Part shown: piece after piece, positions 1-7,657 of the stretch
Position numbering within the stretch: position 1 is the stretch's first letter
Layout of the letters: each line of letters begins with the position of its first letter
NCBI GenBank assembly: GCA_017423825.1
Contig: JAFPCP010000021.1
Coordinates: 1-37,786, forward strand
Direction of reading: 5' to 3'
Length of the DNA: 37,786 bases
DNA from: Clostridia bacterium
GTDB taxonomy: Bacteria > Bacillota > Clostridia > Oscillospirales > Acutalibacteraceae
Program-made: the position numbers and the translations under genes
Notes under the pieces: model-generated
What the model saw: only the letters and a program-made list of their open reading frames with translations
What the model was told of the DNA's origin: nothing
Databases searched by the model: none

Positions 1-1134
1 CCTGCGGTTGTCTTTTTTTCTTTTCTATATGTTATATCTGGAAGTGAGAAAAAATACATACGTGTTAAAAAATTGTTCGATTTTTTATCTGCAATAGCTG
101 GATTATCAATGGTTGCTTATGCTATCTACAATACCATTAAGGCTCCTTTGGTTTTCTTTAATTCAGAAACGATAAAATCATTTTTATTGCCAATAATTTT
201 ATTGTTTTTAAACCTTCCTGTTGTGTATGCTTTGGCATTGTACAATATGTACGAGCAGATTTGTATACGGCTAAAAGGCAAAAAAATAGAACAAATCAAG
301 ATGAAACTGCGTTTGTTTTTGTTTTGCGGAATAAATCTGTACAAAGTTACGGCGGTAAGGCAAAGTTTATCACAAACGGTTATGATAAGTTTAACAGAAA
401 AAGATTTGAAAGCTAATTTGGACAAGCTTGAAGATAGGCTGTTACTGAGAATAGGAGATAATTATATGAAACGTTCAAAATTCTATATCATTACATTTAT
501 AATAGGGATTATTATAAGTGCGGTTGGGGTTGTTCTGTTAAACACAGATGCAACAGCCAAAGAGATATTGACTTTGAATTTTAAGATAGATATTCCCAAT
601 ATTAAAGAACTGTCAACATATATTCTTTGCACTATAATGGTATTTTGCCTCTTTGCATTGATCCTTGCTATTGGGTTCGGAAAAAGAAAGTATGAAGAAA
701 TTTCTCAGGTTAAAAAGTTTGTGATGTTAGAGTTACTTACAGCCGTTAACCGACAAAAAACACAACTTCAGGATTTTATTCCAACAGATTCACCGGAGGA
801 TCTTTACATATGCTATATCGTAAATGCGTATGAAATTAAAAAGGCATGTGATAAAGTACTGTCTGCTTACGAAAATGTTTTAAAAACATGGGAAAAAGAA
901 AGTATTGAACAATTGCAGTTGTATTCAACTGCGGTAGTTGGAGATATAGGCATAGATACCGAACATTTTACTGAATACAATGTAACGAGTTTTGCTAAAT
1001 ACTATAATGAAAAGGTTAAGAGCGCACCTCAAAGTGATAAGTTTAATAGCTTTATAAGTATCCTCGAAACAGATATTAAAAAATACGCCGATAAAGTAAA
1101 GCTTGTAGCAGATGACTTTAAAGCATTCTTTTGA
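1..1134 (+). CDS. Multi-pass membrane protein of unknown function, 5' end outside the window
   Basis: The reading frame is open from base 1, so the true start lies upstream; the first start-like codon inside the window is TTG at 73, with no convincing ribosome site. The visible part has about four hydrophobic segments: two near the N-terminus (about 95-165 and 165-255 in bases), one around 480-540 and one around 615-680. Between and after them are charged, lysine-rich stretches, and the C-terminal 150 residues look soluble and helical. I do not recognise a family. The gene is strongly AT-rich, like the recombinase that follows. A terminator hairpin closes it at 1155-1182. It may be a surface or transport component linked to the recombinase locus, but nothing in the sequence assigns a role. 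Confidence 0.75.
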   Translation, partial: PAVVFFSFLYVISGSEKKYIRVKKLFDFLSAIAGLSMVAYAIYNTIKAPLVFFNSETIKSFLLPIILLFLNLPVVYALALYNMYEQICIRLKGKKIEQIKMKLRLFLFCGINLYKVTAVRQSLSQTVMISLTEKDLKANLDKLEDRLLLRIGDNYMKRSKFYIITFIIGIIISAVGVVLLNTDATAKEILTLNFKIDIPNIKELSTYILCTIMVFCLFALILAIGFGKRKYEEISQVKKFVMLELLTAVNRQKTQLQDFIPTDSPEDLYICYIVNAYEIKKACDKVLSAYENVLKTWEKESIEQLQLYSTAVVGDIGIDTEHFTEYNVTSFAKYYNEKVKSAPQSDKFNSFISILETDIKKYADKVKLVADDFKAFF

Positions 1135-1154
1135 TTCTATATTATTCATAGTTA

Positions 1155-1182
1155 AAATGCCGTCCGTTTGGGCGGCATTTTT
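1155..1182 (+). terminator. Rho-independent terminator after the membrane-protein gene
   Basis: The arms AAATGCCG (1155-1162) and CGGCATTT (1173-1180) enclose a 10-nt loop, and a T run follows. It lies 20 bases after the stop codon and separates this gene from the recombinase. Confidence 0.8.
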
Positions 1183-1193
1183 GTATTAATTAA

Positions 1194-1929
<736 letters not shown>

Positions 1930-1939
<10 letters not shown>

Positions 1940-2059
1940 CTATGGTATTTTATCATAAATGAAAAGAAAATGCAAGTACTTTTAAGAAAAAATCGAATTT
2001 TTGGAGATATTTATTTAATGATACCTGAAAAGCAATTCCTTACCCGGTAAGAACGGCCA
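1930..2059. mobile_element. Invertible promoter segment (about 156 bp between crossover cores), present orientation OFF
   Basis: The DNA between the two inverted 26-bp sites contains no gene. It carries a strong SigA-like promoter on the minus strand at 1947-1975, facing back toward the recombinase and into the site 1 hairpin. A flip would map any position x to 3989 minus x. The promoter would then occupy about 2014-2042 on the plus strand, about 190 bp upstream of the start of the cysteine-rich repeat gene. In the present orientation that gene has no good promoter of its own that I can see. Phase variation by promoter inversion is known for Hin in Salmonella and Mpi in Bacteroides. The assignment here is inferred from site symmetry, core polarity, promoter position and the adjacent invertase gene. 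Confidence 0.75.
1947..1975 (-). promoter_or_regulatory. SigA-like promoter inside the invertible segment, pointing left
   Basis: On the minus strand, TTGCAT (1970-1975) is followed by a 17-bp spacer and TAAAAT (1947-1952). A TGA immediately before the -10 box makes an extended -10 element. Transcription would begin near 1940 and meet the site 1 palindrome at once. Confidence 0.75.
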
Positions 2060-2085
2060 TTATCAAAAAGTACACCATTTGATAA
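2060..2085. other. Candidate serine-recombinase crossover site 2 (right end of invertible segment)
   Basis: The layout is again 12-2-12: left half TTATCAAAAAGT, core AC, right half ACCATTTGATAA. The two half sites agree at 10 of 12 positions when one is reversed. The outer parts resemble the TTATCAAAAA/TTTGATAA arms of hix sites from the Hin system. The core is AC on this strand (GT on the other), opposite in polarity to site 1, which predicts inversion and not deletion. Confidence 0.72.
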
Positions 2086-2228
2086 TAGTCGTTTTGTCGC
2101 AAAAATAGCCCTATATTAACGGGGAAATCAGGAGTTGTTGAATTTTGTGCTTTTTTATTGTGTTACCACGCGGACATCCTAAAACTTGTAACAAATGTAA
2201 AAACAAAAACTAATAAGGAGAAAAAATT
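2086..2228 (+). other. Leader between the invertible segment and the repeat gene
   Basis: This AT-rich stretch has no open frame I would call. Only weak promoter-like matches occur, such as TTGAAT near 2139 without a fitting -10. AAGGAG at 2215-2220 is the ribosome site for ATG 2229. In the ON orientation it would be the 5' untranslated leader of the repeat gene. Confidence 0.5.
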
Positions 2229-3761
2229 ATGAAGAGACATTTTTCTAAAATCTTTGCAATGCTTTTAGTATTATCAATGCTCTTAACACAGCTTATAATA
2301 CCTGCATCTGCATTAGAAGCAACGAAATGTGAATGCGATCCTGCGACACGCACAGGAACCGTAACAGGCGAAGTTGCTCCTACATGCGCAAACTTTGGAT
2401 ACAAAGTATATGAATGTGACGAATGCCACGGAACATATGCTGAACTTACCGCTGTGCCTACAGGTGCACATGATTACGTAAATCATGATGCTCAGGCTCC
2501 CACCTGTACTGAAATTGGTTGGGATGCTTACAGAACCTGTAACACATGTGATTTAAACGAATATGTGGAAATTCCTGCTACAGGACATTCTCACGATGCA
2601 GTAGTAACCAATCCTACCTGTACCGAGCAAGGTTATACCACCCACACTTGCCCCGATTGTGCTGATACTTATGTAGATACATATGTAGATGCATTAGGTC
2701 ATACCGCAAGCAGTGAGGTTGAAGAAAACCGTGTTGAGGCTGATTGTGAAAACAATGGCTCATATGACACTGTTATCTACTGCGCTGTATGTGGAGAGGA
2801 ATTTGTTCGTGCTTCACACACAATTACTGCTACAGGCCACGACTACCAAGAGACTGGCAGACAGGATGCTACTTGTGTTGTAGACGGCTACATCGATTAC
2901 GAGTGTACTGTATGTCACGAAACCAAGATAGAAACAATCGCGTGTGTTGGACATCACGATTATGACAAGCAGGTAATCGGCGCTACTTGTGAAGACGCCG
3001 AAACTGTAAGATATACTTGTAAGGTATGTTCCTTCACTTTCGATGAGGCTGTTGGAGAACCTCTTCAACACGTTCACGGAGATGCTGTTAAGGAAAACAT
3101 TATTGCCGCTGATTGCGTAAACCCTGGTTCTTATGATTCCGTTATTTACTGCGATGTATGTGATGCAGAACTCAGCCGTGAAAATGTTGTAGTTGATCCT
3201 CTTGGTCACACCGAAACAACTGATAGCGCTATTGCTCCCACTTGTACTGAAACCGGTCTTACCGAAGGTAAGCATTGCTCTGTATGTGATACTATTATTG
3301 AGGCTCAGCAGGTAGTAGATGCTCTTGGACACGACTACGTTCCTACTGTAACTGCTCCTACTTGTTCTGCACAAGGTTACACTACCCACGATTGCTCACG
3401 TTGCGACGATTCATACGTTGACAGCTATGTTGATCCCAATCCTCTTTCTCATAGAGGCGTAATTACTAAAGACGAAGTTAAGGCAACCTGTACCGAAACA
3501 GGTCTTACCTTCCAAATCGAATGCGGCGATTGCCACATTGTTTTAGCAGCACAAAAGACAACTCCGATTGATCCTGATAATCATAATTATATAGATATAG
3601 TTACTGAAGCTACTTGTTTAGATGCTGGCTTTACTACTCACACTTGTTCGCGTTGTGATGATACATATGAGGACGCTTTTGTAGATGCTTTAGGTCATGA
3701 AGAAGTTGCGCACGAAGCTAAGGCTGCAACTTGTACTGAAATTGGTTTCGTCGGTAAATAA
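2229..3761 (+). CDS. Secreted cysteine-rich repeat protein, apparently cut short at its 3' end
   Basis: The 510-residue product starts with a signal peptide: MKRHFSK, then a hydrophobic run to about residue 28 ending PASA. The rest is about eleven degenerate repeats of 30-45 residues. A typical unit has a Cys in an (A/P)TCTE context, a CxxC pair about 9-15 residues later, and a closing GH. Each unit thus offers three Cys and one His, which could bind zinc or form disulfides. Repeats of this look are common in surface proteins of gut Firmicutes; their role is unknown to me. The protein stops at TCTEIGFVGK, part-way through a unit, with no sorting signal or membrane anchor, so I suspect a truncated C-terminus. 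ATG 2229 has AAGGAG 8 nt upstream. The gene sits immediately downstream of the putative invertible promoter and is probably phase variable, at present OFF. Confidence 0.85.
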   Translation: MKRHFSKIFAMLLVLSMLLTQLIIPASALEATKCECDPATRTGTVTGEVAPTCANFGYKVYECDECHGTYAELTAVPTGAHDYVNHDAQAPTCTEIGWDAYRTCNTCDLNEYVEIPATGHSHDAVVTNPTCTEQGYTTHTCPDCADTYVDTYVDALGHTASSEVEENRVEADCENNGSYDTVIYCAVCGEEFVRASHTITATGHDYQETGRQDATCVVDGYIDYECTVCHETKIETIACVGHHDYDKQVIGATCEDAETVRYTCKVCSFTFDEAVGEPLQHVHGDAVKENIIAADCVNPGSYDSVIYCDVCDAELSRENVVVDPLGHTETTDSAIAPTCTETGLTEGKHCSVCDTIIEAQQVVDALGHDYVPTVTAPTCSAQGYTTHDCSRCDDSYVDSYVDPNPLSHRGVITKDEVKATCTETGLTFQIECGDCHIVLAAQKTTPIDPDNHNYIDIVTEATCLDAGFTTHTCSRCDDTYEDAFVDALGHEEVAHEAKAATCTEIGFVGK

Positions 3762-4060
3762 AACTGCTCAAGCGGTGGTGCTACCGTCCATTAAGGGAAA
3801 TATCCGTCTCTTATGGGAATCGCATACGAAGTTTCCGGGATTTAATCGGTAATGAAAATCCCCGCCGAACGAGCCCTTAGTCTCGGCCAGGCTGAAATGC
3901 CTTGCACTCGGCGTAGCGTCAGTAAATAATACAAGGTTATTTACACTCTTGAACTACAAGAGAACACGCACGGAAAATCTATTAATCTTGCGTTAAAGTG
4001 TAAATAGATTAAGCCAAGTACTAACCTTATTTTACAGCAGAATACAAGAACAGAATTTTC
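3762..4060 (+). ncRNA. Hairpin-rich unidentified region, candidate structured RNA or mobile-element end
   Basis: No credible reading frame is present. The plus strand contains a series of helices: CGGT/ACCG (3773-3786), GGGATTT/AAATCCC (3837-3843 with 3856-3862), CGCCGA/TCGGCG (3863-3868 with 3908-3913), GTAAATAA/TTATTTAC (3922-3929 with 3937-3944), CTCTTG/CAAGAG (3946-3951 with 3957-3962) and AATCTATT/AATAGATT (3976-3983 with 4003-4010). It begins right at the stop codon that cuts the repeat gene short, which fits an inserted element or intron remnant. I found no group II domain V and could not match group I core elements. The family is unknown. Confidence 0.4.
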
Positions 4061-4079
4061 TTTTCATTCCATAAAAAAG

Positions 4080-4137
4080 GATTGTGCTGACCGTCCGTTC
4101 GAGAGTACTTTAATTTCGAGTTTGGGTCAGCACAATC
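4080..4137. repeat. 13-bp perfect inverted repeat with a 32-nt loop
   Basis: GATTGTGCTGACC (4080-4092) pairs with GGTCAGCACAATC (4125-4137). The stem could be a factor-independent terminator for the upstream region (A/T-rich sequence lies on both sides) or the boundary of an inserted element. There is no long T run directly after it. Confidence 0.55.
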
Positions 4138-4208
4138 TATAAAAGCAATTTTTGATGCTCAACGGTTTGAGATGATATATGACTTTCATTTGCAAATGAG
4201 CAGAAAAA

Positions 4209-4294
4209 TTTTCGTACACAAAATTATTTTCGTCAGAAAAAACCTAGATATTTTATTGACGAAAATACCCTATAATTTATATTTTTCGTACACA
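4209..4294. repeat. 12-bp direct repeat flanking a -10 box upstream of the lipoprotein gene
   Basis: TTTTCGTACACA occurs at 4209-4220 and again at 4283-4294, 74 bp apart. A TATAAT hexamer at 4271-4276 lies between them without a good -35 at 17 bp (TTGACG at 4256-4261 is too close). The copies could be regulator binding sites or a small duplication. Confidence 0.4.
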
Positions 4295-4315
4295 GCTTTT
4301 TACGCAAGGCTTGCA

Positions 4316-5098
4316 ATGAAAAAGTATATATGCTTGTTACTGGTTTTAGCGCTTTCCTTGTTTTTTGGTGCCTGTACAGGTTCAGAGGTAGAGGTGAACA
4401 AGGATGATACAACTCTATCCGCAAATAAAACCACCACATCATATGAAGAGGCGCCCAAGACAACTACACCTTCTCATTCTAAATGGTATTTGCCTAATTG
4501 TTCTCAACAGCAGATGTTTGATTATTTTGAAGAAATTGTTCTTCATATGGAATACAGCACAGGTAATAGTGCCGTTGTGCAAAAATGGAATGGACCGCTT
4601 CGCTATCGTATAAATGGCACCGCCACTAAAAAGGATCTTGAGGTGTTAACAGATTTGTTTGCACAGCTCAATAAGGTTGCCGGATTCCCCGGAATCTATG
4701 CCGCCGATGGCGAGCAGGAGAATTTGACCATCAGCTTTTTAGGGCCGGAGGATTTCAATACCTCTTTTTCTGCGTGCATTAACGGCGAAGATGCCTATGG
4801 AGCGACAGAGTTTTGGTATTATGATGACACCAACGAGATTTACACGGCAAGGATAGGGTACCGCACAGATGTTGACCAAACTACTCGTGTATCAATATTA
4901 ATTGAAGAAATTATTAATACGCTTGGCATCAGCGATACCGTGCTGCGAGAGGACAGCATTGTTTATCAATATTCAAATGATAACACGGCCCTTAGTGATG
5001 TAGACTGGGTAATTTTGAAACTGCTTTATGACCCCCAAATTAAATGTGGCATGAACACGGACAGCTGTAGAGATATTGTCAAAAAATTATATTATTAA
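4316..5098 (+). CDS. Lipoprotein with a DUF2927-like domain
   Basis: The 260-residue product has a lipoprotein signal (MKKYICLLLVLALS, then a lipobox ending FFGAC with Cys near residue 21) and a Thr/Lys-rich linker to about residue 60. A globular domain follows. Its C-terminal part reads ILIEEIINTLGISDT, DSIVYQ, then DVDWVILKLLYDP and GM, which is the pattern I associate with DUF2927. Known members are extracytoplasmic proteins of unknown function that look like degenerate peptidases. I chose ATG 4316 because it begins the signal peptide; the frame is open upstream to 4172 but codes nothing signal-like. The gene stands alone, with a terminator at 5135-5176. Confidence 0.8.
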   Translation: MKKYICLLLVLALSLFFGACTGSEVEVNKDDTTLSANKTTTSYEEAPKTTTPSHSKWYLPNCSQQQMFDYFEEIVLHMEYSTGNSAVVQKWNGPLRYRINGTATKKDLEVLTDLFAQLNKVAGFPGIYAADGEQENLTISFLGPEDFNTSFSACINGEDAYGATEFWYYDDTNEIYTARIGYRTDVDQTTRVSILIEEIINTLGISDTVLREDSIVYQYSNDNTALSDVDWVILKLLYDPQIKCGMNTDSCRDIVKKLYY

Positions 5099-5134
5099 TA
5101 TTTGCCCGGTTGGTTATGAACAACTGCATCAGCC

Positions 5135-5176
5135 AAGAACCTCGACACGCAAACACGTGCTGAGGTTCTTCTTTTT
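5135..5176 (+). terminator. Terminator of the DUF2927-like gene
   Basis: AAGAACCTC (5135-5143) pairs with GAGGTTCTT (5162-5170), with an inner ACACG/CGTGC-like stem, and is followed by CTTTTT. Confidence 0.85.
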
Positions 5177-5356
5177 ATAGTGTGTGCGTGATGCCGAGAT
5201 TCGAAAAGGCATCAGCCTTTTCCGGGTTTTGTGCAAGCAAAGAGTGGGACAAGCACCATCACGGCGCAACCCCGGGGTTCAAGACCCTGTCATCTCGCCC
5301 AAAAGCCACCTGCACCCGATACGGTTTGAAGGTAAAAAGTAATATAGCCCAAAAAC
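5177..5356. other. Unassigned intergenic block, possible dispersed repeat
   Basis: The block starts with a hairpin (GAAAAGGC 5203-5210 with GCCTTTTC 5215-5222) and continues GC-richer than its neighbours. A 74-codon frame (5182-5406) crosses it, but it has no ribosome site, runs through the terminator palindrome and resembles no protein I know, so I do not call it a gene. Its makeup suggests a dispersed intergenic repeat or small RNA. That is a guess from appearance only. Confidence 0.3.
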
Positions 5357-5387
5357 AAAACACTACCCGAATTTCGGGTAGTGTTTT
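5357..5387 (-). terminator. Terminator of the phosphonate operon (bidirectional palindrome)
   Basis: CACTACCCGAA (5361-5371) and TTCGGGTAGTG (5373-5383) form a near-perfect palindrome extended by AAAA/TTTT. On the minus strand it is followed by GTTTTTGGG. It lies about 55 nt after the end of the decarboxylase gene and would close that operon. Confidence 0.8.
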
Positions 5388-5440
5388 GTTAGATGCAGGG
5401 GGTTAAAAAACGACTATATATTTTGCAAAGGGCAAAACAA

Positions 5441-6541
5441 TCATAAATTATTCATAAAGTTCTCTTTGTTTTCTTTGGCAGTGGTGGTGGGGCGACCTAA
5501 ATCGTCGCGGGCACCGATTGAGCACTTGACCTCGATAAGGGTGAGCTCGGTTGCGTTTTTAGCCTTATGGAGCTCTTTGTCCAAAGCCTCGAAACTATCA
5601 ACACTTACTGCGTAAGGGTAGCCACAGCCTTCGGCAATTTTGATTATGTCAATCTTTTCGGCAACTGTGGGCATACCGCCAACGGTTTCGTGCGCCCCGT
5701 TGTTAATAACAATGTGCACTAAGTTTTGGGGCTTATTTGCACCAACAAGTGCCATTGCTCCCATGTGCATAAGCAGTGCGCCGTCGCCGTCAATACACCA
5801 AATTTTCTTTTCAGGCTTATAGGTCGCAACGGCATAAGCAATGGAGGAACTATGCCCCATTGAGCCAACTGTAAGGAAATCGTGTCCGTGGTGCTGGCCA
5901 TTGGCTTCGCGAATTTCAAAAAGTTCGCGAGAAGCCTTGCCGGTGGTAGAAACTATGGCGTCCTCACCACTGTAATTTACTATGTGGCGGATGATTTCCT
6001 CCCGTACCATAGCGTTATGATTTTCGTATTTGACCTTTTTCTCGGCTTCCAAAGCCCCCTTGCGTACAACAAAGGCTACCTGTTTGCCGCGGTCTAAAAG
6101 TGGCTGCCAGGCATCTAACTGTGCCTCCACCTCGGCCTCGGTTGTGTCTTTAGAGATTATAAAGGTTTTGACATCCATATCCTCTAAAAGCTTAACTGTA
6201 ACCTCACCCTGATAGATGTGCTGAGGCTCATCGTGAATGCCGGGTTCACCGCGCCAACCCACTATAAAAACGCAAGGAATGCCGTAAACCTTATCGTTCA
6301 TTAAAGAGGCCAGAGGGTTTATAATGTTACCCTCGCCACTGTTTTGCATATAAACCACAGGAACTTTTTTGGTGGCAAGGTGGTAGCCGGCTGCCAATGC
6401 AACCGCATTCCCCTCGTTAGGTGCGATAATATGATTCTTGCCTACGCCATACTCCGAAATCAAATAATCACAAAGTGGTTTAAGTTGTGAATCGGGAACA
6501 CCGGAGAAAAAATCAAATCTTTTTAAGAAATCCAGCTTCAT
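5441..6541 (-). CDS. ppd: Phosphonopyruvate decarboxylase
   Basis: This 366-residue enzyme would decarboxylate phosphonopyruvate to phosphonoacetaldehyde with thiamine diphosphate and Mg2+. That irreversible step pulls the unfavourable PEP mutase reaction forward. The N-terminal half carries the Pyr-type domain (APNEGNAVALAAGYHLAT near residue 40, with the catalytic Glu). The C-terminal PP domain carries the thiamine diphosphate motif GDGA beginning at residue 252 and ending in INNGAHETVGG about 27 residues later. Length and motifs match the family (aepY/fom2/bcpC type). It is last in a three-gene minus-strand operon; its start lies 10 nt after the stop of the dehydrogenase gene, with GGAGA in the gap. 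Acetolactate-type decarboxylases are longer, and the neighbouring PEP mutase domain makes this assignment firm. Confidence 0.95.
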   Translation of the reverse strand: MKLDFLKRFDFFSGVPDSQLKPLCDYLISEYGVGKNHIIAPNEGNAVALAAGYHLATKKVPVVYMQNSGEGNIINPLASLMNDKVYGIPCVFIVGWRGEPGIHDEPQHIYQGEVTVKLLEDMDVKTFIISKDTTEAEVEAQLDAWQPLLDRGKQVAFVVRKGALEAEKKVKYENHNAMVREEIIRHIVNYSGEDAIVSTTGKASRELFEIREANGQHHGHDFLTVGSMGHSSSIAYAVATYKPEKKIWCIDGDGALLMHMGAMALVGANKPQNLVHIVINNGAHETVGGMPTVAEKIDIIKIAEGCGYPYAVSVDSFEALDKELHKAKNATELTLIEVKCSIGARDDLGRPTTTAKENKENFMNNL

Positions 6542-6551
6542 ATGTTGTCTC

Positions 6552-7652
6552 CTATTCTGTGATTTTGGTATAAAGTGTATAAAGAGTTTCTCGGTCCAAC
6601 TCTACCGGATTGTTTTTAAGTCGCACAGGGTTTACCGATGCCGCCAAAACATCCAACTCGTCATCCGTGGCGGTAGGGGCTTCTATACCCATTTCGGCAA
6701 GCATGTCTTTGAAGAATACCACGGCAGCTTCGGGGGATTCACAACCTAAGGCTTCCGCTATCGATTCATACACTTTGAGTAAATGTTCTTCACCTCGCGG
6801 GTCAATACATTTCTGCGGATTTTGAATCATATAATCCCAGATATGGGGCAGTCCAATGGCAACGGCATGACCGTGAGGCAAAGAGAAAAGCGAGGTCATT
6901 TTATAGCTTAAAGCGTGGGCGGCGGTGGTTTGAGTAATATTTATTGCTCTGCCCGCGAAATTAGAGGCAAGCAACATATCCTGCAAAACACTATCCTTGT
7001 TTTCAAAGATATATGCCCTGTAGTTTTTAATAATGGTTTTAACCGCCATTTCGGAATACCCAAAGCTCTCCTCTGTGGAATTAACTGACCACCAGGATTC
7101 AATACCCTGACAAAGTGCATCCAAAAGGGTGCATTTTCTTTGGTATAGAGGCAGAGTTTTCAAAACGGCACTGTCTAGTATAGCATAATTCGGCACAATA
7201 CTGTCATGGGTTACAGATTGCTTCTGTTCACCGTAATAAATAACGGCATATCTTGTGGACTCACTTCCGGTGCCGGCGGTTGTGGGTAGGGCGATCAAGG
7301 GAATCTCACTGTCAAAAAACGTCTGCTTTAAGTAATTTTCACCCGGTGTCATTTTGGCGAAGAGCTTAATACACTTAGCAACATCTATGCTGCTGCCGCC
7401 ACCCACAGCAACGATTGCATCACAATCCGAGCTTCTCAAAAGTTCGACACCCTTAACAACGTCCTCATAAAGTGGGTTGACTGAAAAATCGCTAAATTTA
7501 ATATGCGGCATGAAAATACCTGCAAAGTAATCCTTTATGGGGAGAAAATCAAAAGCACCGTCGCATACAAGCATAAATTTTTTAGAACCTATACTCTGCA
7601 AAATTTCGCCTATTTTTCGGTGGGAATTTACACCCGTGATAATCCGTTGCAT
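6552..7652 (-). CDS. Iron-type alcohol dehydrogenase, probable phosphonoacetaldehyde reductase
   Basis: This 366-residue protein belongs to the Fe-dependent (group III) alcohol dehydrogenases. The N-terminal nucleotide-binding domain has GGGSSIDVAK from residue 84. The central PTTAGTGSE motif follows, and the metal-binding part contains AAHALSYKMTSLFSLPHGHA with several His ligands. Members sitting between PEP mutase and phosphonopyruvate decarboxylase genes (PhpC, FomC, DhpG type) reduce phosphonoacetaldehyde to 2-hydroxyethylphosphonate. No 2-aminoethylphosphonate transaminase is present here, so the alcohol branch is the likely one; the exact substrate is inferred from context. The gene ends in TAG, followed 10 nt later by the decarboxylase start. 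That matters because it shows TAG acting as a normal stop in this operon. Confidence 0.88.
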   Translation of the reverse strand: MQRIITGVNSHRKIGEILQSIGSKKFMLVCDGAFDFLPIKDYFAGIFMPHIKFSDFSVNPLYEDVVKGVELLRSSDCDAIVAVGGGSSIDVAKCIKLFAKMTPGENYLKQTFFDSEIPLIALPTTAGTGSESTRYAVIYYGEQKQSVTHDSIVPNYAILDSAVLKTLPLYQRKCTLLDALCQGIESWWSVNSTEESFGYSEMAVKTIIKNYRAYIFENKDSVLQDMLLASNFAGRAINITQTTAAHALSYKMTSLFSLPHGHAVAIGLPHIWDYMIQNPQKCIDPRGEEHLLKVYESIAEALGCESPEAAVVFFKDMLAEMGIEAPTATDDELDVLAASVNPVRLKNNPVELDRETLYTLYTKITE

Positions 7653-7657
7653 GTATC

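Noticed and set aside
3762-4060. Group II or group I intron assignment
   Set aside because: No domain V hairpin or GTGCG-type 5' end for group II, and no P/Q/R/S core elements for group I could be identified with confidence.
5262-5302. tRNA gene suggested by a GGTTCAAGACC stretch
   Set aside because: No matching acceptor stem or anticodon arm could be placed around it.
5182-5406. 74-codon open frame as a gene
   Set aside because: It has no ribosome site, runs through the terminator palindrome of the convergent operon and has no protein-like features.
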